Assembly (NCBI GenBank): GCA_047636495.1
Contig: JBLILH010000042.1
Span: 1 to 15,048 of the forward strand
Direction: 5' to 3'
Length of the DNA: 15,048 nucleotides
Source of the DNA: Endobugula sp047636495
GTDB taxonomy: Bacteria > Pseudomonadota > Gammaproteobacteria > Pseudomonadales > Cellvibrionaceae
The notes below the pieces were generated by a model that was not told where the DNA came from, made no database searches, and worked only from the letters and a program-made list of their open reading frames with translations. How positions within the stretch are numbered: the stretch's first letter is position 1; each line of letters begins with the position of its first letter. The position numbers and the translations under genes are program-made. Positions 4,906 through 12,864 of the stretch are shown here, piece after piece.

Positions 4906-6207
4906 CTACGGAGCAGCCAAAAAGGCAGCAGCCCCAAAGCATCCCACAAATATAGTTCTACAGGCTCCTGATATAAAATAACGAGGCGCAATCTCTCTAG
5001 CAAAATCAGTGTCGGCAACTGCAGCACCATCCCAGTTTTTGTACATATAGTACATTGAGGGACCTGCAAGCCCAAGAATTGTCGCGCCGATCGCCATATG
5101 AGGTGCTAACAACGCCGCTACGGTTGTCGGCGCAATCGAAGCCACACCCGCATAGCTAAGGGCGTAGTTCCCCAGATTCATGGCGACACCGCCCATGATG
5201 CCGTATTGCAGAGCGCCGCTAGTCATGCGCTGCGTAAATTGTTTATGTTGGCCGTATTTTGTACCTGGATTTGATAAGTCCGAAGCCATTGCCGAGGCCA
5301 TACCCAAACCCTTGGCTCCCCAATTCAGGGTATTGGCAACAATTATACTTGAGCCAATTAATGGGCCAGCTACACCGAAGCTCATACCTGCTCTTAACAC
5401 AAAAGCACTACCAGCCACAGCGACAAGCATCCATGGGCCTCGATTTTGGTTATAGTTCCATGAACCGCTACCATTGGCGCCCATATAACCCTGAGGAATA
5501 AATCGTGCTGAGGCCTCAACTCCAGCAGCTCCAATACTCACCGCTGCAAGACTACCCTCTGCGTACCCAAACACTGCAGTTCCAGCGCTTACGGTTGCCG
5601 CTAAAACTGAATATAGATGGGCATTCATCCAGACTTGGCTACTCAAATGGGAAAATTTTTGCTGGTAACCCATAAAGGGTTTTTTATTACTATAAGAGCT
5701 TGGGCTGAATTTGCCTAAAATTTCTGCGAATCCACCAAAACCTTTAGTGAGTTGCCAAGATACAGCAAAATCTGGCATGTACCCAGCTATACCACTAAGC
5801 CCCACCCCCGCAACTCCATAAACCGCCCATAAATCGTTAGACAAACCCGTTGTATTCGTTATATTCAGCATTACCGGTGGCGTACTCGATGGCCCAACCG
5901 ATGCCATATCCGATGGCATATCCGATGGCATACCCGATGGCATACCCGATGGCATACCCGATGGCATATCCGATGGCCAAAGCGATGGCCTAGCCGATGG
6001 CATACCCGAGGAATTCGAATTAGCAGTTTGCGAAAATACAAGCAACAAAGACAACATCAATATTAAAACCCTGTCTACTAACACATGGCTGTGGAGCTTG
6101 ACTTTGGGTGAACACGACCCGCGTAAATTTTGAGCTTGTGAAGCAAGTATTTCTGGAAAGTAAGACAGTATAACTGTAAGAACTTTAAGATTATTTAACT
6201 TAATCAT
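4906..6207 (-). CDS. Glycine/alanine-rich multi-span membrane protein with PS-x-MPS tandem repeats
   Basis: A 433-residue protein of unknown family. The start (ATG 6207, GGTGAT just upstream) is followed by about 45 residues, a hydrophobic export segment at 47-59 (VLILMLSLLLVFS), then a low-complexity tract at 68-110 made of SGMP/SDMP tetrapeptides. From about 125 to the end come five or six Gly/Ala-rich hydrophobic stretches (127-143, 199-230, 259-310, 331-388, 411-433) with few charges, which suggests a polytopic membrane or pore-like protein. The repeat looks like the Pro-Ser-x-x stalks of some eukaryotic algal and other secreted surface proteins, where it serves as a spacer. Convergent with the F-box-like gene; the two form a pair bracketed by transposon debris. 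Function not inferred. Confidence 0.6.
   Translation of the reverse strand: MIKLNNLKVLTVILSYFPEILASQAQNLRGSCSPKVKLHSHVLVDRVLILMLSLLLVFSQTANSNSSGMPSARPSLWPSDMPSGMPSGMPSGMPSDMPSDMASVGPSSTPPVMLNITNTTGLSNDLWAVYGVAGVGLSGIAGYMPDFAVSWQLTKGFGGFAEILGKFSPSSYSNKKPFMGYQQKFSHLSSQVWMNAHLYSVLAATVSAGTAVFGYAEGSLAAVSIGAAGVEASARFIPQGYMGANGSGSWNYNQNRGPWMLVAVAGSAFVLRAGMSFGVAGPLIGSSIIVANTLNWGAKGLGMASAMASDLSNPGTKYGQHKQFTQRMTSGALQYGIMGGVAMNLGNYALSYAGVASIAPTTVAALLAPHMAIGATILGLAGPSMYYMYKNWDGAAVADTDFAREIAPRYFISGACRTIFVGCFGAAAFLAAP
5887..6010 (-). repeat. 12-bp tandem repeat inside the membrane-protein gene
   Basis: About ten units of 12 bp, each starting CGATGG on the plus strand (5887, 5899, 5911, 5923, 5935, 5947, 5959, 5971, 5983, 5995), usually CGATGGCATA plus CC or TC. 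Each unit encodes four residues (PS-D/G-M). The inner units at 5911-5982 are nearly identical and the outer ones drift, as expected for slippage-driven change. A multiple of three keeps the frame whatever the copy number. Confidence 0.9.
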
Positions 6208-6379
6208 AAATCACCATAGTATTTTAACTACGGATAAAGTGTAGCCTATTGATGCATTCCTGCCCAATATTTTATTGGGTTATACTTATACTTTATTGGG
6301 ATATAAATCATCCAATACTATACCTTTGGAGCCGCCAACAAATCGAAAAATACCCCTCGATCTGGGTGGAATAACCTCA

Positions 6380-7303
6380 CTAACTCCATACCTCTCCCAC
6401 AAAAGCCGCACCGCAGAGGGTTTCGTAGACTCTCGATTTCGCTCGGTAGGATTGATAGTAATACTTAACTTCCTGGTCATCATAAGCAACGATTCTGGCA
6501 ACACCGATGGGTGGGGATGACAAATACTTTGTCAGATACCTGACCAATGCCTGGTAACTTTTAGTGGGTACTTTTTCTTTATGGTGGTTGCCTGGATGGG
6601 CATAGAAACCATCAGGATAGTCATCCCGCAAGGCTTGAATCACCACATTGCGTTCTGGAAATTCAGACTCCATCGCAGCCAGCAAATACTGCTGCCAGAG
6701 TAATCGGAGGCGGCTCAACGATAAGTGCTTGAAGGTACGCCAATGCTTGGCTCCAGGAAGAAGCGCACCTTCGGCTAGTATCACGTGCAGGTGTGGATTA
6801 TAGCTACCGTTACGACCATTGGTATGCAGAAAAACAGTCAGTGCTATTTTGTAACTTGAGTTCTTAAAATGCGCCTGAATTAGTTCAGTCAAACACGGCT
6901 CAGCCAAGCCCATAAATCGCAAATACAAGTGACTTTGATTGGGGTGGTTATGGAAGGGAGTGCGCAGTTGCTCTGGTAACGTCAACACCACTTGTCGGTA
7001 GCTCACTCCTGGAAAAAGCTTTGTGGCAATTTTAATCATACTGTCACGAGCATAGCGCTTTCCGCACTGCGGGCAAGCTTTGCCTTTGCAACTGAAATTC
7101 ACTTTATGCTCTCCCTTACCGCAACCTAGACACTGATAGGTCGCAAACCCATTTTCCTTACTGCCACACGACAGCATTTTTTTCACTTCTGAATGACAGT
7201 AATGGGTGTCATAGCGGGGATTATTGCCAACGAATGTTAGCCAATGTGTGGTGAATAGTCGCTTAAAGCGAAGTAGCTTCTTCTTGATACCTTTGAAATT
7301 CAT
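6380..7303 (-). pseudogene. IS91-family (HUH, Y2) transposase, C-terminally truncated
   Basis: A 307-residue rolling-circle-type transposase. The N-terminal zinc ribbon has Cys58, Cys61, Cys72, Cys77 and Cys80 (CLGCG then CKGKACPQC). The HUH metal site is NPHLHV with His171 and His173, and the paired tyrosines Tyr256 and Tyr260 are in RYLTKYLSSPPIG, the IS91 double-Tyr signature. GAGG lies nine bases before the ATG at 7303. Catalytic residues are all present, but family members run to about 380-400 residues: the usual C-terminal domain after the V-K-Y-Y-Y strand (277-290) is replaced by an unrelated tail to the stop at 6380. No recognisable remainder is found in other frames down to 6208, so I call it a truncated, probably inactive copy. 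It could still act on ends elsewhere if folding is intact. Confidence 0.85.
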
Positions 7304-7588
7304 CTCTATCTACCTCAACCTCTGAGCTGACAGTAAATTATCATGTGATTTAACTTAGTTCAACCCCCATGACCCGTGGCCTCCAGGAGGAAATTCCTAG
7401 CAGTCTGTCGGACTGAGGTATTTACTGGCTGTAAAAGCCCCAATCCCTTTAATGTACGCGGGTGTTAACGCCGAGGCGCTCTATGGGTAGCCAATGTTAA
7501 TTCAAGTAAAACCCCACCCGATAAAAAATCGCCGGTCATGAGTCGCTACCGCACGCAATACCGTGCGAATAACCATTTTCACTCCGCT
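7304..7588. other. Non-coding 5' flank of the IS91-type element, with small hairpins
   Basis: No gene is visible. Two compact palindromes occur close together: CCTCCAGGAGG (7380-7390, perfect) and CAGTC-TGTCG-GACTG (7401-7415, five-base loop). Such hairpins can be terminal structures of HUH elements, whose ends are recognised as single-stranded hairpins. The position upstream of the transposase would fit, but I cannot identify the element boundary. Confidence 0.35.
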
Positions 7589-7666
7589 TTACACTGCTCT
7601 GAGTACGTTCATACGCTTCACATTCCAAGCAAGACTGGCAAACGTCCACTCACCTGCGGCTTTTTC
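7589..7666 (-). pseudogene. DDE transposase, C-terminal scrap
   Basis: On the minus strand 7666-7589 reads EKAAGEWTFASLAWNVKRMN then VLRAV and a stop. The EW-x-x-x-x-LAWN-x-KRM pattern is the typical last helix of IS5/IS1182-like transposases. Only about 25 residues remain; AATTTTAGG repeats begin directly upstream. It may belong to the same kind of element as the N-terminal fragment at 3471-3677, with everything between replaced. Confidence 0.5.
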
Positions 7667-7725
7667 AATTTTAGGGGTAATTTTAGGTAATTTTAGGGGT
7701 CTAATTTTAGGTAATTTTAGGGGTC
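7667..7725 (+). repeat. AATTTTAGG short tandem repeats
   Basis: AATTTTAGG occurs five times (7667, 7679, 7689, 7703, 7713), spaced 12, 10, 14 and 10 bp. The copies alternate between a GGGGT and a GGT ending, giving a 22-24-bp super-unit. The last copy runs directly into the palindrome at 7718, so the repeats look like partial duplications of the palindrome's left edge. Confidence 0.85.
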
Positions 7726-7773
7726 AGAGCCCTATACAACCTTCACTCTAATCGCTTAGGGCTCTGACCCCTA
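7718..7773 (+). repeat. REP-like palindrome (17-bp arms)
   Basis: TAGGGGTCAGAGCCCTA (7718-7734) and its exact complement TAGGGCTCTGACCCCTA (7757-7773) are separated by 22 bp. Each arm also contains the inner dyad GGGGTCAGAGCCC (imperfect). This resembles paired REP units mobilised by REP-associated tyrosine transposases, though no such transposase is in the window. It can form a strong hairpin in either transcript and lacks an adjacent T-run. Confidence 0.75.
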
Positions 7774-7781
7774 TACTTCTG

Positions 7782-8001
7782 ATGGCCTAACATAGCGGGA
7801 TAAAACGGCTATCCGTCCGTTAGACAGTGCGCCTATATGGCGGATGTATGGCGTGCGTATTGTTTAAAGCATCCTGCGTCCTGTAGGGCAATTGAGCTAT
7901 TTCAACGAGTATAAGTTTGACGGATAAGGATCGCTTAGGGTGTCTACACCACCGTTATCCCAATCACTGGAAAAAAATCAATTACACTGACCCTTAGATT
8001 C
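7782..8001 (+). repeat. 220-bp direct repeat, copy B (with integrase remnant)
   Basis: Second copy of the sequence at 3252-3470; four substitutions (at about 7791, 7854, 7876 and 7903) and one added A. Its minus strand keeps the RHT-to-LGH integrase remnant, including the same two stops, and here reads AMLGHQ, closer to the usual integrase sequence at that site than copy A's AILGH. The downstream integrase part with the catalytic Tyr is missing and replaced by the REP-like palindrome. The copy ends 39 bp from the stop of the receiver-like gene. Confidence 0.92.
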
Positions 8002-8040
8002 CGGTTAGTCCTACTTGATTAGTCCTATCCTTGGATAGCT

Positions 8041-9852
8041 CTACAACTCCCATAATTTCTTTTCATAGCTCAAACCTATCCGAGTCAATGTGCTGCCAAG
8101 ACGTTGCAAAAGATTTAAGGCATATTCATACCTTAACTCACTCACGACTTGTATATTGTTATAGGTTTTAAACTTTAACCCCCCACCCTCCGAATCATAA
8201 ATTCGCTGAAGATCTAAAGTATTCTCAATAAACTTACCATCATTTAAAGCAAACATTTGTTCCCACTGGGGTTTAATCGACTTACCATGAGGAATTTCAA
8301 ATGTTTTATATTCACCATTAATATTTAAGAAAATATAGTTATTACTGCTTACATCTTCAATAGCTATAGAAGAATTTACAGCTTCAAGCTTTACAGCTTT
8401 AAACGGCATATTTGAATCACCTAAACGTACAGACCATCCCCTCTTCTCTCTGTCAGGAACTAAGTCGCAAGCAGGTGACAAACAAACCCAATACATATCG
8501 TCAATTTTAAGTATATGCCCTGTAGTCAGATGCTCCCTTGATACCTCTTTGGAACACTGATAAGCGTTTAATGCTAGCACGGAGCCGTGAGGACAATCGA
8601 CAACCTTTTGACCAAAAAACTTAGCTATCAAATCACTATGTCTTCCATTAAGACTGTCTGTCATTTTTTTGGAAAAAATCCTCAAAGAGTTTCTTGTCGC
8701 CATCGACATACTATCCCAATGATTCTCAAGGATTTGATTGCAAACAGCATCTTTCGATAACTCATTAGCTGACAACAATTGATATAGCCATGCAGCTTGC
8801 ACATCACTTTTACTAGCGATCGCCGTCGCCTCCAGCAAACCACTTTCCTCTAACTCAAAGCGCATTCTAGCCATCAACAATAACAATGGAGATGGTTCAA
8901 AATCCCCAAGGGCTTTAAGAAGTTTATTGGGAAGTTCACCCATTTGATTAGAGTCTTTCTTAACAACTGTAACAAATAACCTACCAGATGCAATCCAGTT
9001 ACAATCATCATTATATTTCCAACTAGTTACCTGCCCATCAAAACCATCAATAAGATTCACTAAACTTTTAAGCTTTTCATTTACCAGCCACCACACAACT
9101 TCCCGCGGACCCACACCTTGAGAATCCTTTAACGCGGCCACAACGTCACCTTTTTCAGAATAAAGAATTCCCCCCGGTTTCATTAATGTGGGAGCGAATG
9201 CCTTTTCTTCAAATATTTTAATGGCATCCAACTGATTAATAGAATTAAGCAAGCGATTTTTAAGCTCATCATCTAGAACTTCTAACTCATCAAAAAAATC
9301 ATTAACCCTCTCCATCTTATCAAAAGAAAAATAGCTTTCGGGTGAAAAATTTAATAGCGATGAAATAAGATCACTAAAAACATCCTTTATTTCAACCTCT
9401 TCTCCACTGGTATGAACAATTATCAAATTGAAATGATTGTTTTTTGCCAACATCCTTAAACAGTTAACTGCCTTATCACCTGATGTGGGGGTATTAGGGT
9501 CTAAGTTGTAATCAAGAATAACTAAATCGCTATTATTAATATGCCTGCTGTCTGAAATATCAGGTGTTTGCCCATCATAAACATCAACCCCCCATGAACG
9601 AGAAGGGTGACGACACACTTTAATTAATGCTTTAAGGGGCTCGAACCCTTTTTTTGACCACTTCCTGTTTCTTTCCTCAATATCCTTGCCATCGCCTGAA
9701 TCTTGAAATGCTTCAAGTTCACGTTGAATCAGGGTGTCTATGGTGGGGTAATTATCATCAATAATGGTCACAGTTCGAATGGGTTCAATATAAGCAAGCT
9801 TGATACAATCGCTATAAGAGGGTTCTTCCGTTAACTTCACAGCTTCAGACAT
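8041..9852 (-). CDS. Large protein with N-terminal receiver-like domain; third gene of the methyltransferase operon
   Basis: 603 residues. The N-terminal part fits a CheY-like receiver domain: RTVTIIDDN at 26-34 (acidic pair Asp32, Asp33), SDLVILDYNLDP at 108-119 with Asp114 as the phosphoacceptor, and LIIVHTSG at 143-150 with Thr148/Ser149 as the switch position. Lys179 in SYFSFDKMERVNDFF may be the conserved lysine. A long insertion (about 48-105) separates the first two strands. Residues 200-603 match no output domain I know and contain no obvious helix-turn-helix or nuclease motif. A CLSPACDLVP stretch at 457-466 could be a small metal or structural motif. ATG 9852 has AAAGGAA seven bases upstream, inside the previous gene, and overlaps its stop by 8 bp. 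Probable role: partner of the GHKL protein. A small palindrome (8025-8038) follows the stop; no clear terminator. Confidence 0.72.
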   Translation of the reverse strand: MSEAVKLTEEPSYSDCIKLAYIEPIRTVTIIDDNYPTIDTLIQRELEAFQDSGDGKDIEERNRKWSKKGFEPLKALIKVCRHPSRSWGVDVYDGQTPDISDSRHINNSDLVILDYNLDPNTPTSGDKAVNCLRMLAKNNHFNLIIVHTSGEEVEIKDVFSDLISSLLNFSPESYFSFDKMERVNDFFDELEVLDDELKNRLLNSINQLDAIKIFEEKAFAPTLMKPGGILYSEKGDVVAALKDSQGVGPREVVWWLVNEKLKSLVNLIDGFDGQVTSWKYNDDCNWIASGRLFVTVVKKDSNQMGELPNKLLKALGDFEPSPLLLLMARMRFELEESGLLEATAIASKSDVQAAWLYQLLSANELSKDAVCNQILENHWDSMSMATRNSLRIFSKKMTDSLNGRHSDLIAKFFGQKVVDCPHGSVLALNAYQCSKEVSREHLTTGHILKIDDMYWVCLSPACDLVPDREKRGWSVRLGDSNMPFKAVKLEAVNSSIAIEDVSSNNYIFLNINGEYKTFEIPHGKSIKPQWEQMFALNDGKFIENTLDLQRIYDSEGGGLKFKTYNNIQVVSELRYEYALNLLQRLGSTLTRIGLSYEKKLWEL

Positions 9853-12820
9853 TTGAAATTCCTTTTAATGTAATTGCAAAATTTGCTCCTGATAATATTT
9901 TTTTATCATCATTTGTCTCATAACGAATCTTATGCCCCCCTGCTTGTAAGTTTTGCTTACACAAATATAACCCTACGCCTCTACCTCCCCGCAGCTTACG
10001 AGTAAAAAACAATGTAAAGAGTTGATCATAGTCGTCTTGGTCTACACCGGGTCCATTATCTGCTATGACCACTTCCCCATCACGAAAATCCAATATTATT
10101 TTGGATTTATCTTCTTCCCCATTACCTACCCAGTATTGAGAATTATTCACAAGGTTAATAAATACAGGAAACAATCTAGCGGGCTGTTCATTAATGCTCA
10201 TGGTTAAAAATGCAACTGTCGCACTAATCCCAATATCTCGTCGCTCAAATACGTCACCAAAATAATCTTTAATATATGAGAATATTCGCTGCCCTGAAAT
10301 TTCTATTCTTGTTCTATCGCCTGATAACTTTAATGGCGACAAAAACCTCCATTTTTCATTTAAACTTTCCTGTGCATGAACAATGCTTTCGTAAGCCCGA
10401 GTTTGATGATCGTCAAGGCCACTACGCTTTAATGCTTTTAAACCTTGATTTATCGTCATATCTAAGCCTTCAATTTCGTGGCCTATAATCTCTACCGTAA
10501 TACCCAGCTGAGCTAGTTGATGAATCCTCCCAGCCTCTTCTTTCCATTTTTCCATTTCATTAATACTATGAATTGCTAGCCCTTCAAGATCAATTTTTTG
10601 TTTAATATTTTCAAGCGCAGTCACATAAGGTTTTAATTTCTGAATAACCTCAATTTCTTGTTTCGCATACTCATCATCCAAACGATCCAACACCATCCCC
10701 AGCGTTGTTTTACCTAATTTTAAATCTTCTAAATCCGCTGACATTGTTTGGTGATAGGCTTTATTAAGTACGCTTACAATGGCATCAAAGCTTTGAGTTT
10801 CCTCTCTAAGTATTTCTTTTCCAGATTTAGCCAATCCTCTAATGACATGTTGCAACTGCCCGGCTTTACTATTAAATGTTTTTTGAGCCACCTCATAATC
10901 ACTAGTCGTCACCAGTCGCGATAAGGCAAAGTTTACCGATGCATCAAGTTGCTTAAGCAACTCTTTGCCCCTAAGCTCAAAGTCTCTATATTCTTTGTAA
11001 GGGTCTTTTGCGCTACCTAGCGATTTCGGTAATGGACTTAATGAAAAACCACCCATTTCTCGAGTATATTCTGCTATTTTTTGTTTTACTTGAATGGCTG
11101 ATTCTTCATCATCAAGATGTAAACCATCACTAAATTCATCGGCAAGATCGGATAAAATTATTGTGAGTTGTTCTAAGCTTGGCCTTTTGGATTTTATTGT
11201 CGACTTAACCCTTCGCTGCTCTTTAATTAATAATTTCTTTTTATCCAGCTCTGCTTTTTCGGCGTTTTTTGTAGCTTTAATATCTTTTATAATGGGTTTT
11301 CTATCTGGAGATTTACCCCCCATATAATTATCAGCAATATCTACAAGAATTTTTTCGACAATATCTCTAAATAATTTAGATGCTCTATTATCTAACAGTC
11401 CTTCCCTACCTGCTTTATCTTTTAAATTGGGGTTTTTATCGCGAGAAATAAAGATTCGACCAAAGGTACGACGATTTGACCAAAAATATCGACCAGCATG
11501 TAATGTACGACGCCTTTCTATTTCAAAATAATCACTATCTTCACGCCCGTAAGGCATCACACGAAGCCCGTCACGATAAATCATCAAGCCAGAATAGCGA
11601 TCACACTGCTCCTTAAAGTGGGCATACTGGCCATCCGACAGTGTAGTGCTATTTAGTTGAGCTTCATAACTACCTAATCTTATTGAAAACGCACCAAAAT
11701 AACTATCCTTACGCATTTTGTACTTTGCACCCGGTTTAACCACAACATTTTCGTGCCATATACCAAATGCTTTTACTCTGCCTCTAAAAAAGCCTTCTTC
11801 ATCAACGTCGCCTTCAACTAAGTGTTCTAAATCTTCCAGATCGGACAAAGAAAAATCACGCTGACTACTAATAATTATGTTTTGTAAATCACCATGCCAG
11901 GCAATCACAGAATTAGAAAAATCGTTTATCTGCACCTCTCCTTCACGTGCAAAAGGATCGGTAAAGTTAGATAATGTTTGAATAAATGACGTTCTCGCTC
12001 GTTTCTCTGTTGCTTCTGCATCGTCAATCCGAACCTTAGATAATTGCGCAAGCACATCATCATGTAGGTCTGCCATAAACATGGCGGTTCCTTTTGTGGA
12101 CTCACCTAGCCATACAGACCATGTTGATAAATGCCTTATATCAAATGCATCACCAATAATTGTTTTTTCTATCAGTGATTTCGTACTAGGCTTATCTTCA
12201 TCAACCTCTTGCGCATCAAAACGGTCCCACGCGGCTTCAATGCGTAGGCTTCTTTCTTTATTTGCATTATTTCCAACATCACCCCAAATATTCCCCATTA
12301 ATCCTTCAAAGAGGTCAGGCATCAACTCAAACAATTCTTCTTTTTGGTTAAATTCAATAACTGGAATATAAATATCGTGCAACATTAAGAAAGGGTTTTC
12401 AAAAAGCCGCCAATCAAGTAGTGCAGCAACAAAGGAAGCATCTTTGCGTTTTGAAACAAGCAATAATAATTTGCCTAAAGCTGCGCAAGATAAACGGCCG
12501 ATACCTTTTTGGCCTTGTTTAGGTCTGACAGGCAAGCCATCTCTGTCATCTTCCGATACGCTAAGGTTAGTTGCTTTTGATTCCGTCCCTACGGTTAGCC
12601 ATTTAGTTTCAAAATCCTCTCTACTCATTCCATGTCCATCATCTACTAAGGCGCAGACAGGAACCTTTCCATCAAACACATGTAACTCTACTTCATGTGA
12701 ATAAGCATCGTATGCATTTTTCCAAAGCTCAGATATGGCAGTAGGACAATCGGCTATTTGTTCCCTACCTAGATGATCAATGGTTCGTGCTCGAGTCTGA
12801 AATGAAACTGAATTAACCAT
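9845..12820 (-). CDS. Double GHKL ATPase: MORC/HSP90-like N-terminus and histidine-kinase-like C-terminus
   Basis: 991 residues. The first ATPase has the N box AISELWKNAYDAY (28-40, Glu31, Asn35), the G1 box LVDDGHGM (58-65) and the G2 box GQKGIGRL (103-110), followed by a transducer-like region with RDKNPNLKDKAGREGLLDN (460-478), the pattern of HSP90/MutL/MORC-type ATPases. Residues 510-770 are charged and helical, probably coiled coil. Then EIIGHEIEGLD (777-787) offers His781 as a kinase-type phosphoacceptor. A second Bergerat fold follows: NLVNNS (889-894), VIADNGPGVD (918-927), LFTLFFTRK (934-942) and GGRGVGLYLCK (945-955), as in sensor kinases. There is no membrane span, so it is cytoplasmic. 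Start ATG 12820 with GGAT upstream, 44 bp after the methyltransferase stop. Likely role: ATP-driven DNA or chromatin-state sensor that passes phosphate to the receiver-like partner; the kinase role is inferred. Confidence 0.85.
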   Translation of the reverse strand: MVNSVSFQTRARTIDHLGREQIADCPTAISELWKNAYDAYSHEVELHVFDGKVPVCALVDDGHGMSREDFETKWLTVGTESKATNLSVSEDDRDGLPVRPKQGQKGIGRLSCAALGKLLLLVSKRKDASFVAALLDWRLFENPFLMLHDIYIPVIEFNQKEELFELMPDLFEGLMGNIWGDVGNNANKERSLRIEAAWDRFDAQEVDEDKPSTKSLIEKTIIGDAFDIRHLSTWSVWLGESTKGTAMFMADLHDDVLAQLSKVRIDDAEATEKRARTSFIQTLSNFTDPFAREGEVQINDFSNSVIAWHGDLQNIIISSQRDFSLSDLEDLEHLVEGDVDEEGFFRGRVKAFGIWHENVVVKPGAKYKMRKDSYFGAFSIRLGSYEAQLNSTTLSDGQYAHFKEQCDRYSGLMIYRDGLRVMPYGREDSDYFEIERRRTLHAGRYFWSNRRTFGRIFISRDKNPNLKDKAGREGLLDNRASKLFRDIVEKILVDIADNYMGGKSPDRKPIIKDIKATKNAEKAELDKKKLLIKEQRRVKSTIKSKRPSLEQLTIILSDLADEFSDGLHLDDEESAIQVKQKIAEYTREMGGFSLSPLPKSLGSAKDPYKEYRDFELRGKELLKQLDASVNFALSRLVTTSDYEVAQKTFNSKAGQLQHVIRGLAKSGKEILREETQSFDAIVSVLNKAYHQTMSADLEDLKLGKTTLGMVLDRLDDEYAKQEIEVIQKLKPYVTALENIKQKIDLEGLAIHSINEMEKWKEEAGRIHQLAQLGITVEIIGHEIEGLDMTINQGLKALKRSGLDDHQTRAYESIVHAQESLNEKWRFLSPLKLSGDRTRIEISGQRIFSYIKDYFGDVFERRDIGISATVAFLTMSINEQPARLFPVFINLVNNSQYWVGNGEEDKSKIILDFRDGEVVIADNGPGVDQDDYDQLFTLFFTRKLRGGRGVGLYLCKQNLQAGGHKIRYETNDDKKILSGANFAITLKGISNV

Positions 12821-12864
12821 AAAACGTTATCCATCCATAGTAAGTAATTTATTAGTGTTTTGTT

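Noticed and set aside
5180..5501. Plus-strand open frames opposite the membrane-protein gene
   Set aside because: They mirror the low-complexity Gly/Ala-rich gene and have no start signals.
5887..6010. CRISPR array
   Set aside because: The units are 12 bp, contiguous, without spacers, and encode an in-frame tetrapeptide repeat.
6286..6504. 72-codon minus-strand frame overlapping the end of the IS91 transposase
   Set aside because: Considered as a frameshifted C-terminus, but its sequence does not resemble the IS91 C-terminal domain.
10022..12704. Several plus-strand frames of 60-96 codons opposite the double-GHKL gene
   Set aside because: Antisense shadows of a long conserved coding sequence; no ribosome binding sites or family features.
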